The notes below the pieces were generated by a model that saw nothing but the letters and a program-made list of their open reading frames with translations, was not told the DNA's origin and made no database searches. A program made the translations under genes and the position numbers. Below, piece by piece: positions 63,061 to 64,000 of a stretch of DNA of 64,000 nucleotides. The first letter of the stretch is position 1. Each line of letters starts with the position of its first letter. The DNA lies in the NCBI RefSeq assembly GCF_019083965.1, contig NZ_JAHRCY010000019.1, positions 62,001 to 126,000 of the forward strand. Direction: 5' to 3'. The DNA comes from Catellatospora tritici. Lineage in GTDB: Bacteria; Actinomycetota; Actinomycetes; Mycobacteriales; Micromonosporaceae.

Positions 63061-64000
63061 TGGCGACGATCTACGACGTGGCCAAGCTGGCCGGGGTCTC
63101 GGCCGCCACCGTGTCCCGGGTCGTCAACGGCCGGGCCAGCGTCGACGCCATCCTCGCCACCCGGGTCCAGCAGGCCATGCGCGAGCTGGACTACCGCCCC
63201 AACGCGCTGGCCCGCAACCTGCGGCGACGCCAGACCAGCATCTGGGCCGTGATCATCTCCGACATCGGCAACCCGTTCTTCACGTCGATGGTGCGCGGTA
63301 TCGAGGACGTGGCCCAGGGCGCCGGCTACTCGGTGGTGCTCTGCAACAGCGACGAGGACCCGGCCAAGGAGGCCCGTTACGTCGCGGCGGCCCTGGAAGA
63401 GCAGATGGCGGGCGTGATCATCTCCTCGGCGGGCAAGGCCGCCAACGTCAACCGGCTGCTGGAGTCCTCGACCCCGGTGGTCGCCATCGACCGCGAGGTG
63501 CGCGGCGCCGCGGTCGACACCGTCATGGTCGACAACGAGCACGGTGCCGAGCTGGCCGTGGAGCACCTGATCGAGGCGGGGTACGAGCGCATCGCCTGCA
63601 TCAGCGGCCCCCGCAAGCTGCCCACCGCCCAGCAGCGTCTGCGCGGCTACCAGCGCGCACTGCGGGCGCACCGGCGCTCGGCCGACGAGGACATGGTCCG
63701 CTCCGGCGACTACCGGCAGGAGGGCGGCTACCAGGCCATGGCCGCGCTGCTGGACGAGGGCGGGCGGCCCGACGCGATCTTCGCCGCGAACAACCTGATG
63801 ACCATCGGGGCGCTGGAGTGCCTGGCCGACCGAGGCATCAGCGTGCCGGACCAGATGGGCGTGGTCGGCTTCGACGACATCCCGTGGGCGCACCTGGTGC
63901 GACCGTCGCTGACCACGGTCGCGCAGCCGACCTACGAACTGGGCCGCACCGCGGCACTGCTGCTGGCCGAGCGGATCGCCGAGCCGTCGCGTCCCCCGTC
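63061..64000 (+). CDS. LacI-family regulator, C-terminus cut by window edge
   Basis: At least 313 aa. The N-terminal helix-turn-helix is canonical: TIYDVAKLAGVSAATVSRVVNG (residues 3-24), then the hinge YRPNALARNLRRR. A periplasmic-binding-protein-like sugar domain follows (WAVIISDIGNPFFTSMVRGIED and later VVGFDDIPWA). Ligand is not evident; the operator consensus is expected to have a central CG. The start ATG 63061 follows GAGGAACG. It is divergent from the broken GH172 gene and near the intact GH172, so control of furanoside hydrolysis is a reasonable guess. Confidence 0.92.

Overview
This is GC-rich DNA (roughly 70% or more by eye) with dense short-gap operons, GTG/TTG starts, mycothiol-type enzymes, a SARP/AfsR regulator and many secreted hydrolases. 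It fits a filamentous actinomycete. Two copies of a palindrome built around AAGAAGGGGCCCTTC, which I recall as common between genes in Micromonosporaceae, point to that family (Catellatospora, Actinoplanes or Micromonospora type). The genus is an inference. I see no rRNA, tRNA, CRISPR array, insertion sequence or phage genes.

Layout. (1) 1-5868: a cytochrome P450 (cut by the left edge) and a glycosyltransferase-like protein face two coupled ABC exporters, which looks like the edge of a small natural-product cluster. (2) 5942-10878: a secreted GH18 chitinase, an Asp-box (sialidase-like) protein, the 3' remnant of a secreted serine protease, and a secreted protein of unknown function. (3) 11124-20993: a zinc CDF transporter with a very His-rich N-terminus, a SARP/AfsR regulator, an intact secreted S1 protease, a frameshifted membrane gene, a PadR regulator/membrane protein pair with a leaderless operator-promoter, a Gfo/Idh/MocA oxidoreductase and a TetR regulator. 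(4) 21093-31489: a TetR-controlled flavin monooxygenase, a CBM2 glycosidase under a CebR-type box, a MarR/NmrA divergent pair, a double-RCK channel-like protein, a HEAT-repeat protein and small hypothetical genes. (5) 31872-39390: a one-chain double ABC transporter, a PhoD phosphatase coupled to a beta-sandwich protein, and a protein resembling tandem EF-G domain IV.

(6) 39476-57583 is the centrepiece: a complete three-gene Tc (insecticidal-type) toxin operon on the minus strand. The first gene encodes a fused TcB-TcC cocoon with a distinct C-terminal effector whose motifs resemble a nucleotidyltransferase. The second and third genes encode the N- and C-terminal parts of a split TcA injector. 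The cocoon should process and hold the effector, and TcA1 plus TcA2 should form the translocation channel. No phage-tail genes accompany it. (7) 57858-64000: an intact GH172 (DUF2961) protein with VCBS repeats, a Tat-exported M23 peptidase, a broken second GH172 gene and a LacI regulator cut by the right edge.

Regulatory DNA is unusually readable: four 16-bp TetR half-palindromes, a PadR operator inside a leaderless promoter, a CebR-like box, a LacI-like operator in a promoter spacer, and many terminator hairpins. Two dispersed palindrome families occur in two copies each.
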